The notes under the pieces are model-generated. The model ran no database searches. It saw only the letters and a list, made by a program, of their open reading frames with translations, and was not told the origin of the DNA. A stretch of 49,732 nucleotides of DNA from Flavobacteriales bacterium. GTDB taxonomy: Bacteria > Bacteroidota > Bacteroidia > Flavobacteriales_D > Crocinitomicaceae. A program made the translations under genes and the position numbers. Positions 27,421-37,449 of this stretch are shown piece by piece (the stretch's first letter is position 1; every line of letters starts with the position of its first letter). The stretch spans positions 1 to 49,732 of the forward strand of contig CANHOA010000025.1 of the NCBI GenBank assembly GCA_947462255.1, read 5' to 3'.

Positions 27421-28293
27421 ATGCATAAATCAGGTTTTGTTAGTATTGTTGGAAGTCCAAATGTAGGCAAGTCTACTTTGATGAATCATTTGGTTGGTGA
27501 AAAGTTATCGATTGTGACAGCTAAGGCTCAAACAACGCGCCATCGGATTCTTGGAATTGTAAATGAAGAGGATTATCAGATTGTTTTTTCAGATACACCC
27601 GGGGTAATAAATGCGGCATACAAACTTCATGAAAACATGATGGATTATGTAAATGCTTCTTTGCAAGATGCTGATTTAGTGTTGTTTATTACGGATACGC
27701 AGGAGAATGAAATGAATCATAAGGCAACACTTGAGAAAATCAAAAAATTGAAGGTGCCTGTTTTGTGTTTGATCAATAAAATTGATTTGTCAAATCAAGA
27801 AGAAGTAATGGAAAAGGCTTTGTACTGGCAAAATGAATTGCCTGACGCGCTCGTTTTTCCTATTTCTGCTCTTCATAATTTTAGCATTGATGCTGTTTGG
27901 TTGAAAATTTTATCACTAATCCCTGAAAATCCTCCATACTACGACAAAGAAGAAATATCTGATCGTCCCATGCGATTTTTTGTATCGGAAATTATTCGAG
28001 GAAAGATTTTTTACCTCTGTCAAAAAGAAGTTCCTTACAGTTGTCAAATTGAAATTGAGGAATTTATTGAAGAGGAAAATATTACCAGAATTAGAGCCAT
28101 TATTATTGTGGAAAGAGAATCCCAAAAAGGCATCGTAATCGGTAAAGGAGGGGAGATGCTGAAAAAAATCGGTAGCAGTGCACGCTTTGAAATTCAAAAA
28201 TTTCTCGATAAGAAAGTCTACTTGGATACTTTTGTAAAAGTTGATAAAGATTGGCGATCAACGGAAGCAAAGCTAAAGAAATACGGATATTAA
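27421..28293 (+). CDS. era: GTPase Era
   Basis: Era is a GTPase that binds the 3' end of 16S rRNA and helps assemble the 30S subunit. The 290 residues show G1 GSPNVGKST (residues 11-19), the T-rich switch I with TTRHRILG, G3 DTPGV near 60, G4 NKID near 119 and a SALHNFS G5 motif. A C-terminal KH domain carries IVIGKGGEMLKKIG (about 238-251). It is 21 nt upstream of der, so the two GTPase genes form a small ribosome-assembly operon. Confidence 0.96.
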   Translation: MHKSGFVSIVGSPNVGKSTLMNHLVGEKLSIVTAKAQTTRHRILGIVNEEDYQIVFSDTPGVINAAYKLHENMMDYVNASLQDADLVLFITDTQENEMNHKATLEKIKKLKVPVLCLINKIDLSNQEEVMEKALYWQNELPDALVFPISALHNFSIDAVWLKILSLIPENPPYYDKEEISDRPMRFFVSEIIRGKIFYLCQKEVPYSCQIEIEEFIEEENITRIRAIIIVERESQKGIVIGKGGEMLKKIGSSARFEIQKFLDKKVYLDTFVKVDKDWRSTEAKLKKYGY

Positions 28294-28314
28294 TAGTCAA
28301 TAGGAGAATAAAAA

Positions 28315-29625
28315 ATGAGCAATATTGTCGCCATAGTTGGAAGACCAAATGTTGGAAAATCGACCCTTTTTAATCGTTTAACGGAGTCTAGGGACGCAAT
28401 TGTCAAGGAAATTAGTGGTGTTACCCGTGATCGCCTGTATGGTAAAGGGGAATGGAATGGCTATCAGTTTTCTGTAATTGATACAGGAGGTTATGCGACA
28501 ACCAAAGAAGATATTTTCGAAGGAGAAATTAGAAAACAAGTAGAATTAGCGGTTCAAGAAGCAACTGTTATTTTATTTATGTTGGATGTCACCACAGGTA
28601 TTGTGGAAATGGATAATGTGGTGGCTCAATTACTTCGAAAGAGTAAAAAGAAAATAATGGTTGTGGCTAATAAGGTGGATAGCAATGATCGAGTAGGAAT
28701 GTCTGCAGAGTTTTACGCGCTAGGACTTGGTGAGGTATTTGATCTTTCTGCGACAAATGGAAGTGGAACAGGTGAGATTTTAGATGCGCTGGTTCCCTAT
28801 TTTGATAAGGAAAATGAATCAATTCGAGAGGAAGACGACTTACCTCGCTTTGCTATCGTAGGTCGACCAAATGTTGGGAAGTCGTCTCTAATTAATGCTT
28901 TTACTGGGCAAGAAAGAAATATCGTAACAGACATATCAGGTACAACACGTGACTCTATCCATACGAGGTATAAATCATTTGGATTTGATTTTTTATTGAT
29001 CGATACGGCTGGTATTCGAAAAAAAGCAAAAGTTACGGAGGATATTGAGTTTTATTCAGTACTTCGCTCTGTTCGAACCATTGAAAATGCAGACGTTTGC
29101 CTTTTCTTAATCGATGCTTCTGAAGGAATTCAAAAACAAGATCTTAGTATTTATTACATGATTGAAAAAAATTCTAAGGGAGTAGTGGTGCTTGTTAATA
29201 AATGGGATTTAGTTGAAAAAGACCACAAAACGATGGTTGAATACGAGGAGAATCTTCGCAAGCAGTTAGCGCCTTACAATGATGTGCCGATTATTTTCAC
29301 CTCAACCATTACTAAACAACGTATTCATAAAGCGCTAGAAACCGCTATGGAGGTTTTTACAAATCGAACTAAGAAAATACCCACTTCAAAGTTGAATGAT
29401 GTTATGTTAGAAGTAATTCAACAAACACCTCCTCCTGCTAATAAAGGGAAATACATCAAGATAAAGTTTGTTCAACAATTGCCGACACACGCTCCTGCTT
29501 TTGCATTCTTTTGTAATTTGCCGCAATACTTAACAGAAGCCTATAGGCGTTTTCTTGAAAATAGAATTCGTGAAATCTTTGATTTTAAAGGAGTTCCAAT
29601 TAAGATCTTCTTCCGAAAAAAATAA
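28315..29625 (+). CDS. der: Tandem-domain ribosome assembly GTPase Der
   Basis: Der (EngA) has two GTPase domains and acts in 50S ribosome maturation. Its 436 residues show the first domain with GRPNVGKST (residues 8-16) and DTGGY near 56, the second with GRPNVGKSS near 184 and DTAGI near 231, NKWDL as second-domain G4 near 298, and a C-terminal KH-like domain with the conserved KIKFVQQ and the end [12 protein letters not shown]. Length is normal for the family. It follows era closely and ends 17 nt before a convergent T9SS gene. Confidence 0.97.
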   Translation: MSNIVAIVGRPNVGKSTLFNRLTESRDAIVKEISGVTRDRLYGKGEWNGYQFSVIDTGGYATTKEDIFEGEIRKQVELAVQEATVILFMLDVTTGIVEMDNVVAQLLRKSKKKIMVVANKVDSNDRVGMSAEFYALGLGEVFDLSATNGSGTGEILDALVPYFDKENESIREEDDLPRFAIVGRPNVGKSSLINAFTGQERNIVTDISGTTRDSIHTRYKSFGFDFLLIDTAGIRKKAKVTEDIEFYSVLRSVRTIENADVCLFLIDASEGIQKQDLSIYYMIEKNSKGVVVLVNKWDLVEKDHKTMVEYEENLRKQLAPYNDVPIIFTSTITKQRIHKALETAMEVFTNRTKKIPTSKLNDVMLEVIQQTPPPANKGKYIKIKFVQQLPTHAPAFAFFCNLPQYLTEAYRRFLENRIREIFDFKGVPIKIFFRKK

Positions 29626-29635
29626 TTAAAGCTTA

Positions 29636-29654
29636 CTTATTCTTATCGAATAAG
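29636..29654. terminator. Possible hairpin between convergent der and T9SS gene
   Basis: CTTATTC and GAATAAG form a 7-bp perfect stem around a 5-nt loop in the gap between two convergent genes. It overlaps the last codons of the minus-strand gene. It is AT-rich and lacks a good T run, so it is only a weak candidate for a bidirectional terminator. Confidence 0.3.
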
Positions 29655-32336
29655 GTTAATCGTGCCTGTAATTACCTTTTTATCATCGGTTTCTTTATTG
29701 GCATAATTAATTATCCAAGTATAAATTCCTAGTGGAACATCAATGCCATTACTGCCGTAGGTGCCATCCCATTCTCCCTCAGAATTTAAACTTTCCCAAA
29801 TCACTTCGCCCCAACGATTATAAATACTTAAAGAAAATTTGTATGGGTCAAAACCTGTTGTAAATACGGGATGCCATGTTTGATTGTTTTCATCCTGATC
29901 GGGTGTGAATGAATTTGGAACATAGAATATCGGATCGCTAATCACAACCAAGGTTAGTTCGTAGGTATCAGAACAACCTAATGGAGTTGTCCCAGTTAAG
30001 CTAACAAGCATGTTTTCAGTAACGCCCACATAGGGGTGGCTAGATTCAAATTCGGTTGAAGTTTCTCCGTCTCCAAAATCCCAGAAATAAGTCACCGCTC
30101 CTAGGGTATTGTTATTGAATTGAATAATTTCGCTCTGCGATGACAATACATTTGGATTAGACGTGAAAGAAGCAACTGGATAATTTTCCATACAGATGTA
30201 TGAATTGTAGGTAGTCGTTTCTATACATCCCTGTAGATTGTAGATCAGTGTAATGTCATGACAACCAGCACTTGTAAACAAGTAATCTAAGCTATTTCCA
30301 GTTCCAATCGTGTTATTATTCCAAACCCAAGTGTAACTAGCACTTTGAACTTGCTGGGTTGATAAATTCACCAATAATGGATTACATCCTGTTAAAGTAT
30401 CTGCAACAAAACTTGGAGGCATTGCTGCAATAATAACAATATCCATTATTACGCTATCAGCACATTGATTTGGATCAGGTGTAAAGGTATGGGTGAACAC
30501 TCCATCAATTGAACTATCAATCGTTGGTGGACTCCAAGTGCCGCTTATTCCAGGAATATTGTTTGAAACAGTTGGAATTAAAGGAGGTACATCTCCTTGA
30601 CAAACCGGTGGAATTTGTGCAAATTGTGGAATGTTCAAAGGGTCAATAACGATGGTCATTTGGCCAGTAGCAGAACACTGAAAAGGATCGGGAGTAAAGT
30701 TATAAACCGTAGTGTTTGGAATCTGAGTATTGATATTATTTGGTACCCATGTTCCTGTAATGGGAATTAAATTGGTTGAACTTCCCGGAAGTGTAGCTCC
30801 AGTTGTATATTGACACAATGGGCCAATCTGTTGAAAAGTGGGATTGGTGTAATTCAAAATAGTAATATCAAAGGTTGTGGGCACTGCACATTGTCCTGCT
30901 GTGGGAGTAAAGTTGTAGGTGAAAGTACCAACCGCGCTCGTTACAACGTTGGGTGGAGACCATGTTCCTGTGTATGGTGTTGCGTTGGTTGATGGATTCT
31001 GCAAAAGTGGAGGCGCATCGTTTATACACAATGGATTAATCACATTAAATATGGGGGTTTCATTCGGTAGAATGGTAACATTGAGTGTAGCTGTAGTTGC
31101 ACAAAAACTCGGAGCAGGAGTGAAGGTATATGTTTGGATTCCTGCCACGTTTGATGAAATTATAGATGGTGACCAAGTTCCTGTGATTGGCGGACTGTTA
31201 GTCGAACTTGTGAGTAAACCTGGGACAGCACCATTTTGACAAATAGGATTTATGGAATTGAATGTAGGAACTATTGGTGTATTTACCACTACAGTAGTGG
31301 TAGATGTTCCATTACAGTTTGGTGTCGTAAAACTTAAGGTATAAAGACCTGCATTAGCAGCTGTTGAATTGGGAATCGTTGGGTTTTGAAGGGTAGAACT
31401 AAATCCGTTTGGTCCTGCCCAAGAATAAGAGCTTGCTCCATTTGCTGCAGTAAGGTTAATCGTTTGTCCAGCGCAATAAGGTCCTCCGTTGGCTACGGTA
31501 ATAAGAGATCCGCCCCCGGTGTAAGTGATGTTTACATATCCATTTCCTGTATTGTTCGCTGCTAAACAAGTTCCACCTGCAGGTAATAATGAAGATCCTG
31601 CACCGCCGCCTCCGCCGCCGTTAGCACCTGTGCAACATCCGTCATTTCCGCCACCTCCGCCGCCATAATAGCCACCGCCTCCGCCACCTGCAGATGCAGT
31701 TTGCCAAACACCAGCTATTCCGCCGTTACCTAAAGAACCTGGCGAGCCACCCGGAGGTGTACCTGCCCATGGTGTACCACCCGCGCCACCCGCGAATTGG
31801 GAACCGCCTTGTCCACCTTGACCATACGTACTACAACCAGCTGCACCATTGTTGCAAGTAGATGCTCCACCACATACGGGCGAAGATCCGCCACTTCTTC
31901 CACCACCACCACCACCAACAATGACTCTATTGGCTAAAGCAGTACCTCCAATTCGAACATCGCTAGCGCCACCGCCTCCCCAAGAGGAGTAGGATGTGTT
32001 TCCATTGGTAGAGGCCCAACCTGTACCTCCTCCATTCCATCCACCTGAATTATTCCCTTGAATTCCCATGCCACCAACGTAGATGTTGAGTGTTTGACCG
32101 GGTGTAACAGCAACTATTCCTGTAATGACTGCTCCGTTTCCACCATTTGAACCGCCACCTTTGGCACCAGCCGCGGTGATGGTAACATTGTATACGCAAG
32201 CAGGAACGACCCAAGTTTGAACAGCTCCTGTGTAAAGGAAATTAACGGTTTGAGATTGGGAGAAAACAAGCCCAAATAAAGAAAAGATAAAAGAAGTTAA
32301 AATGAAGTGCTTTAGCGTAATTTTTATTTTCATCAA
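29643..32336 (-). CDS. T9SS type B cargo with glycine-rich head and Ig-like repeats
   Basis: This secreted or surface protein has 897 residues and a signal peptide (ending near VFSQ). Residues about 50-270 are a glycine-rich domain (AAGAKGGGSNGGNG, GGGGGGYYGGGGGG) with scattered Cys, like bacterial Gly-rich beta-roll modules. An Ig-like module and four repeats of roughly 75 residues follow (pattern P.F..I.P.C......L...S.N...ITGTWSP......G...Y.FTP....C). A PKD domain (YFWDFGDGETS) and a type B sorting domain (NSFTPDQDENNQTW, IYNRWGEV, WDGTYGSNG, GIYTW) close it. Its C-terminal half is paralogous to the protein encoded upstream at 32567-35092. No enzyme motif is visible, so a surface or matrix role is inferred. 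Confidence 0.87.
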   Translation of the reverse strand: MMKIKITLKHFILTSFIFSLFGLVFSQSQTVNFLYTGAVQTWVVPACVYNVTITAAGAKGGGSNGGNGAVITGIVAVTPGQTLNIYVGGMGIQGNNSGGWNGGGTGWASTNGNTSYSSWGGGGASDVRIGGTALANRVIVGGGGGGRSGGSSPVCGGASTCNNGAAGCSTYGQGGQGGSQFAGGAGGTPWAGTPPGGSPGSLGNGGIAGVWQTASAGGGGGGYYGGGGGGNDGCCTGANGGGGGGAGSSLLPAGGTCLAANNTGNGYVNITYTGGGSLITVANGGPYCAGQTINLTAANGASSYSWAGPNGFSSTLQNPTIPNSTAANAGLYTLSFTTPNCNGTSTTTVVVNTPIVPTFNSINPICQNGAVPGLLTSSTNSPPITGTWSPSIISSNVAGIQTYTFTPAPSFCATTATLNVTILPNETPIFNVINPLCINDAPPLLQNPSTNATPYTGTWSPPNVVTSAVGTFTYNFTPTAGQCAVPTTFDITILNYTNPTFQQIGPLCQYTTGATLPGSSTNLIPITGTWVPNNINTQIPNTTVYNFTPDPFQCSATGQMTIVIDPLNIPQFAQIPPVCQGDVPPLIPTVSNNIPGISGTWSPPTIDSSIDGVFTHTFTPDPNQCADSVIMDIVIIAAMPPSFVADTLTGCNPLLVNLSTQQVQSASYTWVWNNNTIGTGNSLDYLFTSAGCHDITLIYNLQGCIETTTYNSYICMENYPVASFTSNPNVLSSQSEIIQFNNNTLGAVTYFWDFGDGETSTEFESSHPYVGVTENMLVSLTGTTPLGCSDTYELTLVVISDPIFYVPNSFTPDQDENNQTWHPVFTTGFDPYKFSLSIYNRWGEVIWESLNSEGEWDGTYGSNGIDVPLGIYTWIINYANKETDDKKVITGTINLIR
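30425..31283 (-). repeat. Four roughly 75-residue Ig-like repeats (coding)
   Basis: The minus strand encodes four successive modules with the core TGTWSP (or SGTWSP) and FTP....C, about 220 nt apart. Each has two conserved Cys. One related module occurs in the neighbouring protein (IAGTWNTPSINTL), showing that the unit moves between cargo genes. Confidence 0.75.
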
Positions 32337-32353
32337 TTATTTTTTTACTAAAT

Positions 32354-32374
32354 TAAATAAATATAATTTATTTA
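32354..32374. repeat. AT-only inverted repeat upstream of a T9SS gene
   Basis: TAAATAAAT and ATTTATTTA are perfect 9-nt arms around a 3-nt centre, 17 nt before the start codon of the 897-residue T9SS protein. It lies in a 230-nt AT-rich intergenic region that holds no gene I can see. It could be an operator, a weak terminator of the upstream gene, or chance in AT-rich DNA. Confidence 0.35.
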
Positions 32375-32566
32375 CTGCCCCACTATTTTTTAATTAATAC
32401 AATAATGGTGTTAATAAATTAGTAAACTCTTTTATAAACTTGTTACATTTCGAATTACCTCAAGGTAAACTTAATATTAACGAAAATTTAGACGGATTTA
32501 ATACTTTAAGGTTGCTTTTAGATTTTTTTTAGTGAAGGCAGCAATTTTAATGCAGAATAGCTTAGT

Positions 32567-35092
32567 TTATTTTAATAGATTCAGGGTCCCGCTAATTAAT
32601 CTTCGATCGTCTATATCTTTAATTTTAAAATTTATTTTCCACGTGTAAACTCCCTCTTGACAATGTTTTGCTACGCCGTATGTTCCATCCCACCCGGTAT
32701 TTACATTATTACTCATCCAAAGTAATTCACCCCATCGGTTGTAAATGCTTAATTCATAATAATACGGATCAAATCCGCTGGTGAATATTGGTTTCCATGT
32801 TTGATTAAACTCATCCTGATCTGGAGTAAAAGTATTCGGGATGTAATAGATTAGGCCTTCTTCATAGGCAATCGGATTCGTTACTGAATCAATGCAGCCA
32901 GAATTTGAATACGCGTATAGTGTAATTGAATAACCACCAAAGGTATTGTTAAAAAGATGCGTGGGATTTGTTAGCGAGGAGAAATTTCCATCTCCAAAAT
33001 CCCATGAATAGGTGGAAGCACCTGCTGACCCATTTTGAAAATAAATAGATTCAGAAGGATTTCCAAATACACCAGGTATAAAGCTGAAGGCAGCAATTGG
33101 ATCGGATTCTACGCAGATATAATCATTCAGTACTGATGTCGCTGAACAACCATTTAAAATGTATTGTAATTCGATGTCGTAGCATCCTGAATTCACAAAT
33201 TGTTGAGAAACGACAGGTGTATTTCCGATTAAACTACCGTTTGCAAGCCAAGTATAGGTAGCCCCAGTAACATCTAGTGTAGATAAGGTAACGTTCAATG
33301 GGCTACAGCCAATTAATGTGTCGGCTGTAAAAGCAACGGTTGCGTTGTCGGATATTTGAACAACCATTACTGCAGTATCTGCACATTGGTTCGGAGCTGG
33401 CGTAAAAGAATAGGTGCTAGGTCCTAAAACCAAGGTGTTGATACTTGGTGTGTTCCAGGTTCCAGCAATGGATGGGACATTTATTGATTGTAAGGGCAAA
33501 ACAGGAGAGGGAATTGATCCTAAACAAAAAGGACCTTGCGGAGAAAATTGTGGTTCGATCAGTGGGTTAATTGTTACCTGACAAGAATCTACATTCGTGC
33601 AGCCACCCAACGATGCAGTGACAGTATACACTATGTTTTGTGTGGAATTAGAGGTGTTATTCAAAACTTGATTAATTATGCCACCTGAACCATTGTTGGC
33701 ACCAGAAATACTAGAATTAGTTGAGCTTGTCCATGAATATGTTACGCCAAGCGATGGAATGCTGGTGATTGGAATGATCGAATTTCCACCACTGCAAATG
33801 GTATCATATGGTTGAAGGATTAATTGAATGGGTGGATTTACGACCACATTTGCATACTCAATTGTTTGACATCCTTGATTATCTATACCGTTTAGAATAG
33901 CGACATAATTTCCAGGGTTAGCGTAGGTAATAACATGTGGTCCTGGGCCATTGGCAGAAGTTGGTGAACCCCCGTTTAAAAAATTCCATTGTAAACCGCC
34001 TGCACAATTAATAGAGGTAGAGCCATTGTAGGTGATAGCTTGACCAGAACAAATCGTTAGGGGATTTGCCACTATATTTGGGTTGGGACCTGCAAATGTT
34101 CCTCCATTGGGGATATTGTTGTTGAACGTTATCGTAAATCCTGAACTTGCACTGAAGTTATTGACCAAAATAGCATAACTTGTTCCTGCCACCATATTAA
34201 TCGCTTGAACATAGGCGTTATATCCTGCTTGACAACCAGGAAATTCATTGAGGTCGAATTCAGCTGTGCTTAAACCAGTGGAACCGGTAGCATTTAAACA
34301 AGACGATGAACAGCAGCGAATAGGTGTTCTACCAACACAAGGATCGTTACCGGCAAGGGAATATAAAATAAAATCAATGTCATCGTTTGAATTGATTGGC
34401 GTAATATCGAGTGTAAAAGGACCACTAGTCGCACAAGTCCAATAAAACCATGAAGAGTTACCTTCATCCACACCAGGTACATCGAGACAAGTTCCAGGTT
34501 CTGGTTCATCATTATTTAATCCACCTCCACTTAAGGTGGCGACACTAACAGGATTCTGGCTACAAAGAAAAGCTGCTCCGCCACAATCTGCTCCTGGATT
34601 CGCTGTAGGGGTATAATTATTTAAGCACAATTTAAATGTTCCTTCATTTGCTTGGGTAGAGCTTACTCGAATTAAATAGATTACACCTGGAGTTAATGCT
34701 CCTTCATATAGTTGAGTAGTTCCAATACCAGCAACGCCATTCGCACAACCTAATTCATTGATTAACCCGCCACAGACACCATCATAAATGGCAATTCTAG
34801 GCTGAAATAGTGTTCCACCATTACCGGAGCCACTAATTGAAATGAGCACGTCGGTTCCGATTGCCGTAAATTGAAACCAAACATCTTCCGTTGCTCCTCC
34901 AGTCCAACATGTAGGGGTGGAATAGGCCGAAGGAATTGAACCGACATTCGTATAAAAGCCGTTTCCAGAACAATAATTAATAACGTTTGTGATTGGCGTG
35001 GCATTCGTACAATCTTCAGCCTGAGCAAAAAGAGTTGTATTTAAAAGAATAAATAAAATAGGTAGTAGTCCTTTTATCATTAATTCATTCAC
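32567..35092 (-). CDS. T9SS type B cargo with PKD domain
   Basis: The protein has 841 residues and a signal peptide (ending near LFAQAEDC). The N-terminal part has two beta-sandwich segments (VWFQFTAIGTDVLISISG, and SSWFYWTCATSGPFTLDI) of the kind found before T9SS tails. A PKD-like domain sits near 365-420, an Ig-like module near 515-580 and a second PKD (YSWDFGDGNFSS) near 690. It ends in a type B sorting domain (NTFTPDQDEFNQTW, IYNRWGEL, WDGTYGVAKHCQEGVYTW). The C-terminal half is paralogous to the next gene downstream. The CCSSSCLNATGS cluster is unusually rich in Cys. Function is unknown, probably a surface protein. Confidence 0.87.
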   Translation of the reverse strand: MNELMIKGLLPILFILLNTTLFAQAEDCTNATPITNVINYCSGNGFYTNVGSIPSAYSTPTCWTGGATEDVWFQFTAIGTDVLISISGSGNGGTLFQPRIAIYDGVCGGLINELGCANGVAGIGTTQLYEGALTPGVIYLIRVSSTQANEGTFKLCLNNYTPTANPGADCGGAAFLCSQNPVSVATLSGGGLNNDEPEPGTCLDVPGVDEGNSSWFYWTCATSGPFTLDITPINSNDDIDFILYSLAGNDPCVGRTPIRCCSSSCLNATGSTGLSTAEFDLNEFPGCQAGYNAYVQAINMVAGTSYAILVNNFSASSGFTITFNNNIPNGGTFAGPNPNIVANPLTICSGQAITYNGSTSINCAGGLQWNFLNGGSPTSANGPGPHVITYANPGNYVAILNGIDNQGCQTIEYANVVVNPPIQLILQPYDTICSGGNSIIPITSIPSLGVTYSWTSSTNSSISGANNGSGGIINQVLNNTSNSTQNIVYTVTASLGGCTNVDSCQVTINPLIEPQFSPQGPFCLGSIPSPVLPLQSINVPSIAGTWNTPSINTLVLGPSTYSFTPAPNQCADTAVMVVQISDNATVAFTADTLIGCSPLNVTLSTLDVTGATYTWLANGSLIGNTPVVSQQFVNSGCYDIELQYILNGCSATSVLNDYICVESDPIAAFSFIPGVFGNPSESIYFQNGSAGASTYSWDFGDGNFSSLTNPTHLFNNTFGGYSITLYAYSNSGCIDSVTNPIAYEEGLIYYIPNTFTPDQDEFNQTWKPIFTSGFDPYYYELSIYNRWGELLWMSNNVNTGWDGTYGVAKHCQEGVYTWKINFKIKDIDDRRLISGTLNLLK

Positions 35093-35149
35093 TTAATTAT
35101 GACCAATTTAAGACGGAAATTACGAATTATAGTTGTGTTTATCAAATAA

Positions 35150-37447
35150 TTAGTTTTTTTCTAAGGCATCTACTTGTATTTGGCGTTGCATAGGATTTAT
35201 TTTAGCAGGCTGTTGTTTAAATAATTGGTAGCGTGAAGGTTGTGTGGCTGTGGGCCACGAATTATTATTGAGGTCTACATCTGCTGTTTCTAAAAATGGA
35301 TCTAAACGAATTTCCTTAACTTCCTTCGCAAAAATAAAAACTTTCGAAACCTTATCTTCATATTGTCTCCAGATTTCAACCGGTATCCGAACGATTTCTG
35401 TACTGTCATCGATAAATGTAAATCGGAAGATCAATGGCATTACCATACCGCCAATATTTTCTAGGTTTACTTCGTAAAAATGATTTCCAGCATTTAAGAG
35501 CGCCAAATCTTTTGTTGAGGATTTTTGTATAAATTGTTCGTATTCCTTTTTATCTAAGGCATCAACTAAATATATATTTCTTTTCCCGTAGAAATCGTCT
35601 ATCAATGAATCTCGCTCATTGACGGTTTCTATAATGTCTTTTTGGTTCCTAGGCACTCCAATGTGGATGTCTTTTTCTTTGTCGTTTTCTTCCTGAAGTG
35701 CTTTTTCAATGCTCGGATTTTGGCTGTTCAATTGAAACCATTTCACCTCTTTGATAGCAATATCTACTGGTTCGGTTCCGTAAAACCAACCTCTCCAAAA
35801 CCAATCCAGATCAACTGCTGAAGCATCTTCCATGCTTCTAAAAAAATCAGCTGGACTTGGATGTTTGAATTTCCAGCGTTCACAATATGTTTTGAAAGCA
35901 AAGTCAAATAACTCTCTTCCCATGATGGTTTCTCGCAAAATATTAAGCCCTGTTGCTGGTTTTCCATAGGCGTTATTTCCAAATTGAAAAATCGATTCAG
36001 AATTGGTCATGATCGGGGAGATTAATTTTTGATCCCCACGCATGTAGTCGGCAATCATATGCGCTGGGCCTCTTCTAGACGGATATCCGCGTTCCCATTC
36101 CTGTTCGGTTAAGTATTGAACAAAGGTATTAAGTCCTTCATCCATCCAGGTCCATTGACGCTCATCGGAATTGATAATCATGGGAAAAAAATTATGACCC
36201 ACTTCGTGGATAATGACTCCCCACATTCCGTACTTTTCGCCTTCGGAGTAAGTACCATCTTCTTCTGGTCTTCCACCATTGAAACAAATCATGGGATATT
36301 CCATTCCAATCCATTTTGAATGAACTGAAATCGCTACGGGGTACGTATAATCTACGGTATATTTAGAGTAGGTTTTAATGGTGTGTGCTACCAACTTGGT
36401 GCTGTATCGTTCCCAAAGTGGATTTCCTTCTTTGGGATAGAATGACATGCACAGGATATTTTTAGCCCCCACTTTGACATTTTGAGCGTCCCAAATAAAT
36501 TTTCTTGAGCTGGCAAATGCAAAATCCCGCACATTGGTGGCTTTAAAGCGCCAAGTTTTAGTGCTTGTTTTTTTATCTTTTTCAGCAGCTTCCGCTTCCG
36601 CTTGTGTGACAATCATTACTGGAGAATCTGCTTTTTTGGCTTGCTCGAGGCGTTTGCGTTGGCTTGCATTAAGTAAATCAGCGCCATTTTGAAGTTCGCC
36701 AGTTGCTGCAATGATATGGTCTGAAGGAACGGTAATACTTACATCATAATTTCCGAAAGGCAAAGTGAATTCACCACGGCCAAGGAACTGCTTGTTTTGC
36801 CAACCAGTTACGTCGCTATACACACACATTCTTGGGAAGAATTGCGCCAAAGTATAAAGGTAGTTCTTATCTTTTTCGAAGTATTCGTAGCCAGATCTAC
36901 CACCCACGGCCATACGATCGTTTATATTATACCACCATTTAACGGTAAAACTTACACTGCTTTTGGGTGCTAGGGGCGTCGCTAAATCAATGCGAAGCAT
37001 CGTTTTATTAATGAAATAACTCATTTTTTGGCCAGAAGTATTTGTAATGCTCTCCACCTTAAACCCGCCATCATAATCGAAGAAACGTTTTTGAATATCA
37101 CCTACCGATTTGAAATCTTCCATCTTTTCCACTTCAATTAGTTTGGTGTCAGAATGTTCGTCGTATATGTTTTGATCGAGTTGCAACCATAGATAGGGGA
37201 GGGCATCCGGAGAATTATTGGTGTAGGTAATCACTTCCGTTCCCATCAATTTTTGATTGTCATCATCCAAGACCAAGTTCATTTTATAGTCGGCTTGTTG
37301 CTGAAAATACGCATGACCAGGTGCACCCGATGCCGTACGGTATTCATTGGGCGTTGGAAGTTCCATGTCGAGTTGTGCAAACTTTTTTTGTGCATGAATG
37401 CCATTAAATACAGTTAAAAAGCAAATTAAAGAGAGGGTATATTTCAT
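35150..37447 (-). CDS. M1-family zinc metallopeptidase, secreted
   Basis: The protein has 765 residues and a signal peptide (ending near IHAQ). The M1 zinc site is complete: HEVGHNFFP supplies two His, and the Glu of WMDEGLN lies about 20 residues later, with the catalytic Glu in HEVGH near residue 415. The usual GAMEN exopeptidase motif is replaced by CFNGGRPEED, so aminopeptidase activity is uncertain, though such M1-like proteins are common in Bacteroidota. The C-terminal part is less conserved. The product is probably periplasmic. It follows the DUF6702-like gene with a 2-nt gap, a pairing I recall from other Bacteroidota genomes. Confidence 0.9.
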   Translation of the reverse strand: MKYTLSLICFLTVFNGIHAQKKFAQLDMELPTPNEYRTASGAPGHAYFQQQADYKMNLVLDDDNQKLMGTEVITYTNNSPDALPYLWLQLDQNIYDEHSDTKLIEVEKMEDFKSVGDIQKRFFDYDGGFKVESITNTSGQKMSYFINKTMLRIDLATPLAPKSSVSFTVKWWYNINDRMAVGGRSGYEYFEKDKNYLYTLAQFFPRMCVYSDVTGWQNKQFLGRGEFTLPFGNYDVSITVPSDHIIAATGELQNGADLLNASQRKRLEQAKKADSPVMIVTQAEAEAAEKDKKTSTKTWRFKATNVRDFAFASSRKFIWDAQNVKVGAKNILCMSFYPKEGNPLWERYSTKLVAHTIKTYSKYTVDYTYPVAISVHSKWIGMEYPMICFNGGRPEEDGTYSEGEKYGMWGVIIHEVGHNFFPMIINSDERQWTWMDEGLNTFVQYLTEQEWERGYPSRRGPAHMIADYMRGDQKLISPIMTNSESIFQFGNNAYGKPATGLNILRETIMGRELFDFAFKTYCERWKFKHPSPADFFRSMEDASAVDLDWFWRGWFYGTEPVDIAIKEVKWFQLNSQNPSIEKALQEENDKEKDIHIGVPRNQKDIIETVNERDSLIDDFYGKRNIYLVDALDKKEYEQFIQKSSTKDLALLNAGNHFYEVNLENIGGMVMPLIFRFTFIDDSTEIVRIPVEIWRQYEDKVSKVFIFAKEVKEIRLDPFLETADVDLNNNSWPTATQPSRYQLFKQQPAKINPMQRQIQVDALEKN

Positions 37448-37449
37448 TG

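Noticed and set aside
31590..31990. GCC/ACC-rich stretch as a minisatellite
   Set aside because: It encodes the Gly-rich domain in frame with varied codons; no fixed DNA unit is repeated.
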